A stretch of DNA of 34,298 nucleotides from Candidatus Jordarchaeum madagascarense (GCA_019056875.1 DXJA01000471.1:1-34298); one strand, 5' to 3'. Positions 13,489 through 21,679 are shown, counted from the first letter of the stretch. Program-made: numbers and translations. Notes: generated by a model from the sequence alone, not told the origin.

Positions 13489-16092
13489 GTGTGGAAACGG
13501 GGATTAAGTCTGGCGCTGGTTTCTTTCATATTGGTCTTGATGATTTCCGGTCTTTTTACAAGCGTTAGTCTATCCCCCGTTTTTACAGTTCAATCCAGTA
13601 ACACGGTTCAATCCGGCTATATTCCAAAATCGGTGGTGAATGTTGCTTACCTCACCAATCAATCTAGTGTTCAAAAATGGGAGAAATACTTCACAAGCAA
13701 TTCTAGTCAAGCCAATCTGCAAAGTGTAATTGGTTTTCTCGCGGGTCTCGGCACTCGGCACACATCTAGACCAGAATGTAACACCTCAGCAGATTACATC
13801 TTCACCACTCTTCAATCCTATGGTTATTCCCCCTCAAGAGACTATTTCTCGGTTATTTGGCAGGGAGTTCCATACACTACCCAGAACATATACTGTGTCA
13901 AGCCTTCCGCTTCACCGGATGTAATTCTTTTTGCCTGTCACTACGATTCGATAAGAGTTACAAGAATAGGAGAAACAATCATCGGAATACAGAACACTAA
14001 CTGTCCCGGCGCGGTGGACGATGCGGCTGGCGTGGCGGCGCTTTTAGAGGTCGCTAGGCTGCTGGCAGACGTGAGTCTTGACAAGACCTTGGTTTTCGCC
14101 TTTTTGAGCGGAGAGGAGGGAAACAGCACATCGGAACACTGGTTCGGCTCAGAGCAACTGATCAATCAGGGGTACAGCCTGTTCACCTCCCAATTCTCAA
14201 ACATAAAAAGAGTAATATACTTAGACACTCTTGGAGAGCCTCCATACGGGGAGCCACACGGGAACATAACGATTTACTCAAACATCCTAGTGTTTCCGAA
14301 TACAGTTCCTCTTATCGGTGCCGCATCTGACCTAGGTATCAATGTTGTGTCAGAAATTAATCCTAGAGTGTCCTCAAGTTTAGAGGCTCAAAAACAGTTC
14401 TGTTCTGAGTGGAGACTACAATTAGCTATACCCACGGTGACCATCTCTCAAGAGAACTGGGCTTTAGCTACGAGCGACAGACTCACATCAGTTGACACCG
14501 CTTCCATAGTTGATTACACATTCGTTGAAAACGTCACCAAAATCGTCACAGCCTCAATAATAAGAGAGTTCTACAATATCCCACCAAGCTCCACCAGCTA
14601 CAAGACTGAGTGGAGTGAAATCACAAATCAATACTCAAATAAAATAAATCTCTTTGAGCGAGATTATTCCGAATACCTAGCCAGCCCGAATTCCGACGTG
14701 ATAATAATCGGACCCGAGCTGAACTTTTCAAACCCAGAACTCCAGCAACTGGTTGCAATAAATAAGCCCATAATCTGCACCGGGGAGAACGGGGCGGAAT
14801 TACTCAATAGTTTAGGAGCCGGAGTAACCAGCGTATCTACCGACACTGATTACGTTTCATTAACAAGAGCGGATTTATTCTTTCATCCGGTATGGGAAAA
14901 CGTGGAGCAAAACATCACCGTTGCAATCAATCAGGGTGACTCAACCCTGCTCATCGGCGGTAGCAACCTTTTCTCGTTCTTAGAATATGAAGGAGACTGC
15001 TGGCTGGGATTTTATTACGGTCACCCATCACTCAGGTATGTGTTTTATTTTGGGAGAGATGATCCGGCTAATCTCAGCGGTCAAGCAAAACACATTCTAA
15101 GCAACCTGATTTCTTGGGGTTCCAAGCAGGAGGAACACGTATTGCAGCTCCAACCCCAAAATATTGTGGCTGGTGAAAGGGTCAACCTCATCATGGCCAT
15201 AAGGAGTGCTCTAAGCTGGGAGGTTGTTGAGGCTGACACCGTGAACCTAACAGTAACACAAAACGGTGAGCAAGTATATCACGGTTCTCTTTCCACGTCG
15301 AGTGGCTACTTTAGCGTCGATCTCATACTAAACTTGGGTGATTGCATCTTTACGGCTTCCACTGGCTCTATTTCCACAACAAGAAAACTAGTTGTAGTGG
15401 CACCGTTTAGGGTTCAAATCTATTCTCCCTTTACCTCGGTTCAGAATCAATACTTTCCGTTGGCTCTAAGAATAGATAGCCTCTCATCCTCGGAGCAAAA
15501 GCTCAATATCTTTATCCCCGAACTTCAGGTCTTTACCCCGGTTAATCTTCCACCAAATGAGTCTGTGATGCTCTACATTCCCGCAGTTTATAACCCCGCA
15601 TCTCCCTATGAACAGGGTGCACACCTATTCACGGTTTTGGTTCAAGGCCTTTATCCCTTCGTTTCAGCTCTCCCAGTGCTGATTTCTCTCTCAGCTAGAA
15701 ACCTGATTCTGGGGTACCTTTTGCCCCTTATCGCTCTACTGGCTGTTGGTATACTTGTCTACAGGAGGATATACTTGGTTAAACCTCCAAGGTCTATTCA
15801 GTTTCGGGAAGCCAAGAGGGTAGAGAGGAGAAAGTATTTTGATTTGTTTGTTTTGGAAGACACTCAAGAAATTGAAGCGTTTAAAGATGAACTTAAAGAA
15901 ATGGGATTCGAAGAAAAGGTGGAAAACCGCTTCTATAATCCCGAGGCAATAGTTGAGATTCAAATCAAAGACAAAGAAACACACGTTAGAATTTTTTCGT
16001 CCCAAAGTGAGTTTTATAGAATGATAAATGGACTGAAACTATCCCAAGTGGAATTTGAGTTTGAAGGAGGTCTTGAGAATAATGTGGGGTGA
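13489..16092 (+). CDS. Membrane-anchored M28-type peptidase-like ectoprotein
   Basis: The 867-residue protein has a signal anchor (about 6-28), an M28 aminopeptidase-like domain (about 75-360), a second domain that resembles part of the large ectoprotein at 31.9-34.3 kb (about 400-540), an Ig-like stretch (about 555-740), a C-terminal TM helix (about 748-770) and a cytoplasmic tail of about 95 residues. M28 metal ligands seen are H151 and D153 in CHYDS, D177/D178 in AVDDAAGV, E209/E210 in SGEEGN and D246 in YLDTLG. The last His, usually in a HTxxDT motif, is not found; the matching place reads NWALATSDRLTSVDT. GTG 13489 has GAGG eight bases upstream. It may be a protease with altered metal binding or a binding protein. 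It lies between RadA and HerA-like genes and is probably co-transcribed. Confidence 0.92.
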   Translation: MWKRGLSLALVSFILVLMISGLFTSVSLSPVFTVQSSNTVQSGYIPKSVVNVAYLTNQSSVQKWEKYFTSNSSQANLQSVIGFLAGLGTRHTSRPECNTSADYIFTTLQSYGYSPSRDYFSVIWQGVPYTTQNIYCVKPSASPDVILFACHYDSIRVTRIGETIIGIQNTNCPGAVDDAAGVAALLEVARLLADVSLDKTLVFAFLSGEEGNSTSEHWFGSEQLINQGYSLFTSQFSNIKRVIYLDTLGEPPYGEPHGNITIYSNILVFPNTVPLIGAASDLGINVVSEINPRVSSSLEAQKQFCSEWRLQLAIPTVTISQENWALATSDRLTSVDTASIVDYTFVENVTKIVTASIIREFYNIPPSSTSYKTEWSEITNQYSNKINLFERDYSEYLASPNSDVIIIGPELNFSNPELQQLVAINKPIICTGENGAELLNSLGAGVTSVSTDTDYVSLTRADLFFHPVWENVEQNITVAINQGDSTLLIGGSNLFSFLEYEGDCWLGFYYGHPSLRYVFYFGRDDPANLSGQAKHILSNLISWGSKQEEHVLQLQPQNIVAGERVNLIMAIRSALSWEVVEADTVNLTVTQNGEQVYHGSLSTSSGYFSVDLILNLGDCIFTASTGSISTTRKLVVVAPFRVQIYSPFTSVQNQYFPLALRIDSLSSSEQKLNIFIPELQVFTPVNLPPNESVMLYIPAVYNPASPYEQGAHLFTVLVQGLYPFVSALPVLISLSARNLILGYLLPLIALLAVGILVYRRIYLVKPPRSIQFREAKRVERRKYFDLFVLEDTQEIEAFKDELKEMGFEEKVENRFYNPEAIVEIQIKDKETHVRIFSSQSEFYRMINGLKLSQVEFEFEGGLENNVG

Positions 16093-16531
16093 AGAACTGT
16101 TAAATTGGATAATGGGCTTTCTACTATTCGACGGCATCATAATTGTTATCACTTTCCTTCTCGTGTTTTTGGGCCTAAAAGTTGCCATGGTGCTTCTGGG
16201 AGCTGAGGAAACCAAAACGGTACCCTTGGTTCCATCCAAGACTCAATGGTCAAAAAGAGCTAATCCCTACGTTCAGATAGCAGAAGCACTGGAAGAGGGG
16301 GATCAAGCCGCGTTATTATGGCTGATGAATCAAAACACCCTGAGAAACAAGATTTCCAGAACTCTGAACGCTGTTGCAGTGGACGCGTTTTTGGGCATCG
16401 CTGCCCTGTTATCCGTTATAAGTGTGTATATCAAGATTAGGGCTCTGCCGGTTCAGGACTGGATTGTGATTCTCATGGCTATAGCGGCTATAATTCTTGT
16501 GGTTATTTCATATTGGAGGGTGAAAGATTGA
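16082..16531 (+). CDS. Small membrane protein (about 149 aa)
   Basis: Three to four hydrophobic helices are seen: residues about 7-42 form one long or two short ones, and about 98-118 and 124-144 form two more. Between them is a soluble loop with a helix (NPYVQIAEALEEGDQAALLW). No family is recognised. ATG 16082 overlaps the end of the M28-type gene by 11 bases, with GGAGG 11 bases ahead. In-frame TTGs at 16055 and 16073 are alternatives. Position before a two-TM protein and a HerA/VirB4-like protein invites comparison with the small membrane subunits of archaeal DNA-transfer machines (Ced-type). That is context only. Confidence 0.8.
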   Translation: MWGEELLNWIMGFLLFDGIIIVITFLLVFLGLKVAMVLLGAEETKTVPLVPSKTQWSKRANPYVQIAEALEEGDQAALLWLMNQNTLRNKISRTLNAVAVDAFLGIAALLSVISVYIKIRALPVQDWIVILMAIAAIILVVISYWRVKD

Positions 16532-16653
16532 CAATAACCAGAATCCGAATACTTAACAGATCTAAAAATCATCAAATTGGAAACATCCCAATTGGAAGGG
16601 AGTCCACAATGATTCCCAGATTGAATGTTCAAGAATTGAGGAGGTTTAGATAG
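16528..16653 (+). CDS. Possible 41-aa basic mini-protein, translationally coupled
   Basis: A TTG at 16528 overlaps the upstream TGA in TTGA and has GGAGGG seven bases ahead. The frame then runs 41 codons to TAG at 16651, two bases before the GTG of the next gene. The product is strongly basic (about nine Arg/Lys, one or two acids), with MTITRIRILNRSKNH at the start and VQELRRFR at the end. It fills the only gap in an otherwise packed operon exactly and with a good ribosome site. No family is recognised. The alternative is that it only carries ribosomes across the gap for coupling. Confidence 0.45.
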   Translation: MTITRIRILNRSKNHQIGNIPIGRESTMIPRLNVQELRRFR

Positions 16654-16655
16654 AA

Positions 16656-17579
16656 GTGCCGACTGAAAAATTAAAAGCCAAAGATGTGGAGATGGAAGCG
16701 GCCAGAGAAAAGTTCAAAGCCAAAAGAGTAGAGGTTGAAACAAAAATTGGGGAAGATGAGGAAAGAAAGGAACTCATTGAATCTTACGTTGAGTGGGGTG
16801 ATCGAAACGCCAAACTCTTCAGCCTCTTGAACGTAGCCAAGTTCATGGTCGTAGCCACCGTCCTTTTGCTATCCTACATTGTATCATCAATATACTTTCC
16901 ATACCCCTACTGGGTAATTCTAACCATTGTATGCACCTACATCTCAATGTGCGCAGTTAACCCAAAGTTTGCATCCCCCATTCTCAAACTGCTAAGCCAT
17001 GGAAAGTGGCCCAACAAAGAAAAATTCTCCCTGGTAGATCCACTACAGGACGTAACCTTCTTCTTCATGGGCGGAGAGGATTCAGTTCTAATAATGCGTG
17101 ACAGCTACAAGCTAGCCGCCTACGCCATGATGAAGGTGGAAGAAATCCCCCTCAGCATAAGAGGCAGCTTCAACTACTTCTTCCGCACACTCTACCTTCA
17201 AAAAGTCCCAGTAATCTACTTCGTGGAAAGCAGCCCGGTTTCTGAGAGAACAGTAAGATTCCTTCCGAACCTAGAGGAAGGCAGTCGTCAATCCATTTCA
17301 AAGAGGGACAAATCGAGGAGAAAAACCTGGCTCTGGGGAGGAGGAGGCGTCTGGACAACCCGCATAGTTCTGGGAACCAAAAAAGAAATAATAGCCCCAG
17401 TACGTCTCGACCACTCAATTGGGAAACTTGTTGAAGAAGTGAAAATGAACGCGTTTTCACTAGCCACAGCATTTGAGAACTCTTATCCTCACTGCAAAAT
17501 CGAACCCTTGGTGGGTGAATCCCTGCTAGATGCTACTAAGGCCATGCTAACCGGTGGTGGAGTGTCCCATTTTTTCTAA
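16656..17579 (+). CDS. Two-TM protein, possible VirB4/HerA N-terminal-like partner
   Basis: 307 residues. A charged helical N-terminus (1-55) is followed by two TM helices (about 65-82 and 88-105) and a soluble C-terminal domain of about 200 residues. That domain has strands and helices such as FFFMGGEDSVLIMRDSY, VPVIYFVESSP, and a final helix-turn pattern FSLATAFENSYPHCKIEPL. These recall the N-terminal, non-ATPase domain of VirB4/HerA-like proteins, and the ATPase-like protein is the next gene, 5 bases on. This suggests that a normally single chain is split into a membrane part and a motor-like part. GTG 16656 has GAGGAGG about ten bases upstream. The family assignment is inference. Confidence 0.85.
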   Translation: MPTEKLKAKDVEMEAAREKFKAKRVEVETKIGEDEERKELIESYVEWGDRNAKLFSLLNVAKFMVVATVLLLSYIVSSIYFPYPYWVILTIVCTYISMCAVNPKFASPILKLLSHGKWPNKEKFSLVDPLQDVTFFFMGGEDSVLIMRDSYKLAAYAMMKVEEIPLSIRGSFNYFFRTLYLQKVPVIYFVESSPVSERTVRFLPNLEEGSRQSISKRDKSRRKTWLWGGGGVWTTRIVLGTKKEIIAPVRLDHSIGKLVEEVKMNAFSLATAFENSYPHCKIEPLVGESLLDATKAMLTGGGVSHFF

Positions 17580-17584
17580 CCGGG

Positions 17585-19153
17585 TTGGAGGCGACTCCAA
17601 CCTTCGTAGACCTCGCAACCTTCATGACCAAAGGCTTAACGGTGAAACCAGCCGCCGAGTTCGTCAGCCCCTCTGTGGAGTACGATTTCAAACTGGGTAA
17701 GGTGATCGAAACCGAGGTTTACAAGGAAGACGTGGACGTTGGATTAAAAATCGAACACCTACACCGCGGTATCATGGTGGCTGGGGGAAGCCAAGAGGAA
17801 CGCACCGCTACGAATCTAAGCATAATATTTGAGGCTTCCAGATTTGCGTGGAATTACTTGATAGTAGACACGGGGAAACGGTTCAGAAGAATGGTGAATA
17901 TGAATCCTGAGACAAGGGTGTATCCCAGCAAGAGTATTTGTATAAATCCGCTGGACCCCGAGGATTCGAGCGTTTCCGAATACATTTCCCTCCTACTCAG
18001 ACTATTCCAGGTCCTGTGGAATCTCACCGATAGGCAGAGCATAGATTTGGGTGAGGCTCTAAGGAGCATCTATGAGAACCAGGACAGAGGCAGTGCTCCC
18101 ACTCTGGAGGATTTGAGGAGCGCTTTGATTAATCAGAGTTCGTCAAAGCTGAGGACTGCTCAGGAGAGAAGTGGAATAGAGGGGGTGATACGTAGCTTGA
18201 ACGGTCTGGTGTTATCGGAAGAGTCCCCCACAATAAACGGGCGTTCCACAATGCCCTTCAGAGACCTCCTGACAAACCCCACTATTATAGAGATTTCCCG
18301 AAATGATCAAATGTTCTCAAGCTTCTTCAAAGGAATGATGATAGTGAAGGCCCTAGCAACTGACAAGGGTAGGTATTCAATTTTTCTGGATGATGCGGAG
18401 GATGTTTTCAAAAACATTAAATACGGTAGAAGAACGGAGCAAGTTTACTTCCAGGAATCCCTAACGCGATGGGTGGAAAATCTGAAAAATATGAAAGTGG
18501 GGTTACACATCTCAACCCCTCTACCCCGACTAATCTACAATCCCATCCAGCCAATGATAGAAACCCAAATAGTCCACAAACTCGTTTCAAAAGAAGACAT
18601 CAACATAGTAGGAGAACTCATGGGGCTAGAGGAAAACGCACCGGGAATACACTCACTCAAGAGAGAACGCCTCTACCAAGCCACCTACTTCAAGTACCTC
18701 AAAGAGGACGAAGCGCTATTCCACCGACCAGACCTACCGACAGGATTCCCAATAGCCTTGCATTATCCCACAGTTGTGTACTCAAACACGCCCTCGGACC
18801 AAGAGATAAGAACAAGACTGGAAGAACTTTACCCCCCTCAGAACGTAAATCTCGTAGAAAGTTTACCATCCACGATGCTTGAGAGAGATTTCAAAAACGA
18901 AACGGAGGGCGCCGTAAAAATACTGGAACTACTCCATGAATATCCTCAACTCTCCCTCACAAACATAGTACAAAGCCTAAAAATAGAAGTCGACCCGGAA
19001 AAAATAAGGTATCTCATAGAGAAGCTCAAAGACTTGGAATATTTGAAGGAAACTCTAGAAGTCTGGAAGTCAAAAACCAAACGAGTATACTCTCTAACAC
19101 TGAAAGGGGAACAGGCACTAAAAGAATACACCGAATCTACACAGTTATACTAA
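17585..19153 (+). CDS. HerA/VirB4-like P-loop protein with degenerate Walker motifs and C-terminal wHTH
   Basis: The layout follows the HerA/TraC/VirB4 motor fold: HRGIMVAGG strand and loop, a strand YLIVDTGKRF at the place of the usual viDpkgE strand, CINPLDPE (compare the common INPLD), a helical insert, IIEIS, and FLDDAED as Walker B. The P-loop is altered: residues 67-74 read GGSQEERT where GxxxxGKT is expected, so Gly is replaced by Glu and Lys by Arg. Walker B has LDD in place of LDE. A winged-helix domain (about 430-520) ends the protein. ATP hydrolysis is doubtful. It may be a structural or DNA-binding paralogue in a mixed ring. The start is TTG 17585; ATG 17624 is an alternative. It is the last gene of the RadA operon. 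Confidence 0.88.
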   Translation: MEATPTFVDLATFMTKGLTVKPAAEFVSPSVEYDFKLGKVIETEVYKEDVDVGLKIEHLHRGIMVAGGSQEERTATNLSIIFEASRFAWNYLIVDTGKRFRRMVNMNPETRVYPSKSICINPLDPEDSSVSEYISLLLRLFQVLWNLTDRQSIDLGEALRSIYENQDRGSAPTLEDLRSALINQSSSKLRTAQERSGIEGVIRSLNGLVLSEESPTINGRSTMPFRDLLTNPTIIEISRNDQMFSSFFKGMMIVKALATDKGRYSIFLDDAEDVFKNIKYGRRTEQVYFQESLTRWVENLKNMKVGLHISTPLPRLIYNPIQPMIETQIVHKLVSKEDINIVGELMGLEENAPGIHSLKRERLYQATYFKYLKEDEALFHRPDLPTGFPIALHYPTVVYSNTPSDQEIRTRLEELYPPQNVNLVESLPSTMLERDFKNETEGAVKILELLHEYPQLSLTNIVQSLKIEVDPEKIRYLIEKLKDLEYLKETLEVWKSKTKRVYSLTLKGEQALKEYTESTQLY

Positions 19154-19191
19154 CAAACTTCGTGCTCTTGATCCTCTCCTCACTTTTTAGG

Positions 19192-19197
19192 TTTAAA
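19192..19197 (+). promoter_or_regulatory. Candidate TATA box of the TPR/unknown-domain operon
   Basis: GGTTTAAAGG at 19190-19199 would start transcription near 19220, just ahead of the small ORF at 19229 and the TPR gene at 19355. Confidence 0.35.
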
Positions 19198-19228
19198 GGG
19201 TAACGTAGAATGGTAAAGGATGTTAGAA

Positions 19229-19342
19229 ATGGTTGAAAGATTATTCGCAAAAAGGGCATACAACCTCTACAAGAACACCTATGACCTAGAAGGCCGTCGA
19301 CATTCCAGACCTTTCAAAGGAGACACTATTCACACTTACTAG
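19229..19342 (+). CDS. Possible 37-aa small ORF ahead of the TPR gene
   Basis: ATG 19229 lies about ten bases after the expected transcript start and has AGGA upstream. The frame gives 37 residues rich in Arg, Lys and Tyr (MVERLFAKRAYNLYKN at the start) and stops 12 bases before the TPR gene. It could be a leader peptide or chance. No family is recognised. Confidence 0.25.
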   Translation: MVERLFAKRAYNLYKNTYDLEGRRHSRPFKGDTIHTY

Positions 19343-19354
19343 GGTGATACTGAT

Positions 19355-20560
19355 ATGCCTGACTCCGTTGAGGGGTGGATTGCCAAGGGCGATTATGCCC
19401 TATACCGAAAACGAAGGTATGAGGAATCCTTAGAGTGCTACGATAAAGCCCTGAAGATAGAGCCGGAGTGCGTGGTGGCTTGGGTTAGTAAGGGTGTGGC
19501 ACTAAGCAGTTTAGAACGGCTTAAGGAGGCTGTACAGTGCTACGACAAAGCCCTGAAGATAGAGTCAGAGTATGTTGATGCTTGGCTCAACAAGTTCTTG
19601 GACTTACAAAAACTGGGCAGAACCAAGGAAGCGGTAAACTGCTTCGATGAAGCGATGCAGCTAATGAGAGAGGGAAGGGGACTCCGAATCAACAAACGCA
19701 TAACCCTAATCAAAAATGACTCCCCGGATTACCACCTGATCTCCCAATGGCTACTGGAATTAAGACCGGGCAACAAGAACACGGTGGGGGACAGGTGCCT
19801 AGATCTGCTCAAAAACGAAAAGTTCGAAGAAGCCTTGGAGTGCTATAACAAGCGGGTAGAGTTGGAACCGGAAAACGAGGAGCTTTGGAACAATCGGGGC
19901 GTGGCTCTGCACACTTTGAGAAAAACTGAGCAGGCTCTAGAATCCTACAATAGGGCGCTGTGCATCAAACCGGACTATGAGGAAGCCCTGTTCAATAAGG
20001 GCCTAGCCCTCCTTGAGGGACTGTGGCTTGAGGAAGCAATAGAATGTTTTAACAAGGTTTTGTATGACAACCCGGATGATGTGCAGGCTCTTTATCAGAA
20101 AGGCTTTGCTCTGTGCAATTTGTGTAGGAGGGAGGAAGCCCTGCAGTGCTACGATAAAGCGCTGCAGATAAAACCGAGTGATGGTTATGTTTGGGTTATG
20201 AGGGGGGTGGTTCTTTTAAATTTGGGGCGAGGCGAAGAAGCATTAGAGTGCTATGATTGGGTGTTGCAGACGAATCCAAAGAATGTGTACGCTTTGAACG
20301 GTAAGGGTGTGGCTCTTTACCTCTCAGGGCGGAGCGAGGAGGCTTTGGAGTTCTACGATAAAGCCCTGAAGATAGAGACAAATATGGCGGCGCTCTGGCT
20401 CAACAAAAGTATTGCTCTTCGAAGCTTGGGAAGAATGGAGGAGACTGAGAGGTGTGAAAGTGAGGCCCATAGGCGGGACCCTGACCATGATTTTTCACAG
20501 GAATATTTCCAAAAAGTCTACAACCTCGCCCGGAAAGAGAAAGGGGAGACGGTGAAATAA
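19355..20560 (+). CDS. TPR-repeat protein
   Basis: 401 residues made almost fully of tetratricopeptide repeats. About ten 34-residue units are seen, with the repeating phrase EEALECYDKALKIEP followed by A/LWxxKGxALxxLGR. A break near 115-150 (RINKRITLIKNDSPDYHLIS) looks like degenerate repeats. No signal peptide or TM is present, so it is a cytoplasmic scaffold for protein contacts. ATG 19355 has GGTGAT six bases upstream. The stop is followed, after one base, by the TTG of a 157-residue unknown-domain gene, so the two are coupled. Elsewhere in this window the same domain is fused to HEAT repeats. This suggests that the TPR protein is the scaffold for the 157-residue product. Confidence 0.94.
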   Translation: MPDSVEGWIAKGDYALYRKRRYEESLECYDKALKIEPECVVAWVSKGVALSSLERLKEAVQCYDKALKIESEYVDAWLNKFLDLQKLGRTKEAVNCFDEAMQLMREGRGLRINKRITLIKNDSPDYHLISQWLLELRPGNKNTVGDRCLDLLKNEKFEEALECYNKRVELEPENEELWNNRGVALHTLRKTEQALESYNRALCIKPDYEEALFNKGLALLEGLWLEEAIECFNKVLYDNPDDVQALYQKGFALCNLCRREEALQCYDKALQIKPSDGYVWVMRGVVLLNLGRGEEALECYDWVLQTNPKNVYALNGKGVALYLSGRSEEALEFYDKALKIETNMAALWLNKSIALRSLGRMEETERCESEAHRRDPDHDFSQEYFQKVYNLARKEKGETVK

Positions 20561-20561
20561 G

Positions 20562-21035
20562 TTGGAAAACAGGGATAAAAAGACGCGGAAACTGATAGAA
20601 GAAGTGAAGAAGGATCTTGAGTCTAGCACCTGCTGCACCCTTGGAGAGAGGGAGGATTACGGGGAAGATTGGCTAAACGTATACCGGCTAGAGGAAAAAA
20701 AATTCTCCGAGCTTTATGTTCCCATAGAGATTTACTTCAACCTTCGGGAAAAGACCATCTCTCTTCGCTTCGAACTTTCCCTCGGCCTACTCGATTTAGG
20801 AAAAAACAATAATATTAAGAAGATAGCAAACTGGCTCCGAGAATACGCCGACTACATAGAAGCAAAGGAAAAGGAAATACTGGAACTAGGATACTACACG
20901 GAGCAAACGGTGATCGATGGCATACACCCCATCTACTTCTTCTACCGCAAAGATTTCCCTCTAGACCAAGTTGGGGAATTAGTCAAGGAAGCGAAAAACC
21001 TCATAGAGAATGTTTGGATCATCGGCGTATTATAG
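20562..21035 (+). CDS. Stand-alone copy 1 of a five-copy unknown domain
   Basis: 157 residues. After an N-terminal helix the protein follows a pattern seen five times in this window: a CTL turn, a strand ending in YVPIEIYF, a strand ISLRFELSLGL, a long helix IANWLREYADYIE, then IDGIHPIYFFYR, and a last helix ending near VW. Expected order is helix, three strands, helix, strand, helix. I know no family with these motifs. The topology is only loosely like type III secretion chaperone/YbjN-like folds, which I offer as a guess. TTG 20562 follows the TPR stop by one base, and ribosomes could use GGTGA in the end of the TPR gene. Most similar copies by eye are those at 26.6-27.3 kb and 29.1-29.6 kb. 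Confidence 0.85.
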   Translation: MENRDKKTRKLIEEVKKDLESSTCCTLGEREDYGEDWLNVYRLEEKKFSELYVPIEIYFNLREKTISLRFELSLGLLDLGKNNNIKKIANWLREYADYIEAKEKEILELGYYTEQTVIDGIHPIYFFYRKDFPLDQVGELVKEAKNLIENVWIIGVL

Positions 21036-21075
21036 ACATAAGAAGACTAAAAAATAAGGATGAGGAGGTTTTATA

Positions 21076-21138
21076 ATGAGGGAATCCGTCTTTTCCGCAG
21101 AGACTGTGAAAATGGTGAAATCGGATAAGGATACTTAA
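21076..21138 (+). CDS. Possible 20-aa peptide with strong ribosome site
   Basis: GAGGAGG lies seven bases before ATG 21076, one of the best Shine-Dalgarno sites in the window, yet the frame closes after 20 codons (MRESVFSAETVKMVKSDKDT). It may be the 5' stub of a gene lost in the rearrangement seen just downstream, or a real micro-peptide. Its stop overlaps the stop of a convergent 53-aa ORF. Confidence 0.3.
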   Translation: MRESVFSAETVKMVKSDKDT

Positions 21139-21296
21139 GGCTTGATAAAGGCACTATTATTATACAAGGTTACTGCTATATAGATGTTAACAATCATAGT
21201 TGCCACAACACCAATTAACACTACCAGCGTTTTACTCCTAGAACGAATCTTTCTCCTAATAAGGAAATCTGGCATTCTAACCTTTTTCTCATCCAT
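21135..21296 (-). CDS. Possible 53-aa single-TM protein
   Basis: On the minus strand an ATG at 21296, preceded by GAGGGGAT, opens a 53-codon frame. The product has a basic N-terminal third (RRKIRSRSK near 14-22), one clear TM helix (TLVVLIGVVATMIVNIYIAV, about 23-42) and a short polar tail. The positive-inside rule predicts a cytoplasmic N-terminus. It shares no similarity I recognise with its neighbours. Codon use looks normal and the TM is well formed, so I think it is a real small gene in the stretch 21.04-21.36 kb, which otherwise appears empty. Confidence 0.5.
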   Translation of the reverse strand: MDEKKVRMPDFLIRRKIRSRSKTLVVLIGVVATMIVNIYIAVTLYNNSAFIKP

Positions 21297-21359
21297 ATCC
21301 CCTCAATCATACATCCGGAATCTTCCACATCACCTAATTTACTTTTTGAAACAGTTGAT

Positions 21360-21679
21360 CTAAATCAGAATTTTGGAGCCTGATTTACGGTTTAAAGGGT
21401 AGTCACTTCTTATGGTGACTTTTTCAAAAATCCATTCAAGCCTCCCCTCTTCATCAAATTTTGCCATTTTTTCTTTTACTATGACTGAGGGGAATTTATT
21501 TTTTCTCCATTCAGAAACTGTTTGTTCCCAGTATTCTTTGCATTTTTTTATTTCTCTCGGACTAAAACCTTTTTTGCCAACCGGGACTTTGTATGCACAT
21601 TATTATGGCAATTAAGACATAGTACCGCAAGATTCTCTAGTCGATTGTCTGACCGATTTCCATTAATATGATGGATTGA
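21360..21679 (-). pseudogene. Truncated and frameshifted HNH endonuclease remnant
   Basis: Read on the minus strand, the region starting near 21679 encodes an HNH core: HHINGNRSDN, then ENLAVLCLNCHNNVH, with the two HNH His, the Asn and the CxxC-like LNCH. The open frame has a stop just before this piece, so the N-terminal part of the gene is missing. After NNVHT (about 21590) the reading shifts to another frame, which continues VPVGKKGFSPREIKKC and then about 60 more coding-like residues to a TAG at 21360-21362. Both damage events point to a dead gene. The break coincides with the first codons of the plus-strand cassette at 21676, so the cassette or a deletion seems to have cut the HNH gene. 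Confidence 0.7.

Noticed and set aside
19190..21401. GGTTTAAAGGGTA at 19190-19202 and 21389-21401.
   Set aside because: A 13-mer recurrence is expected by chance; the second copy lies inside the HNH remnant with no gene behind it. Only the first was kept as a promoter candidate.
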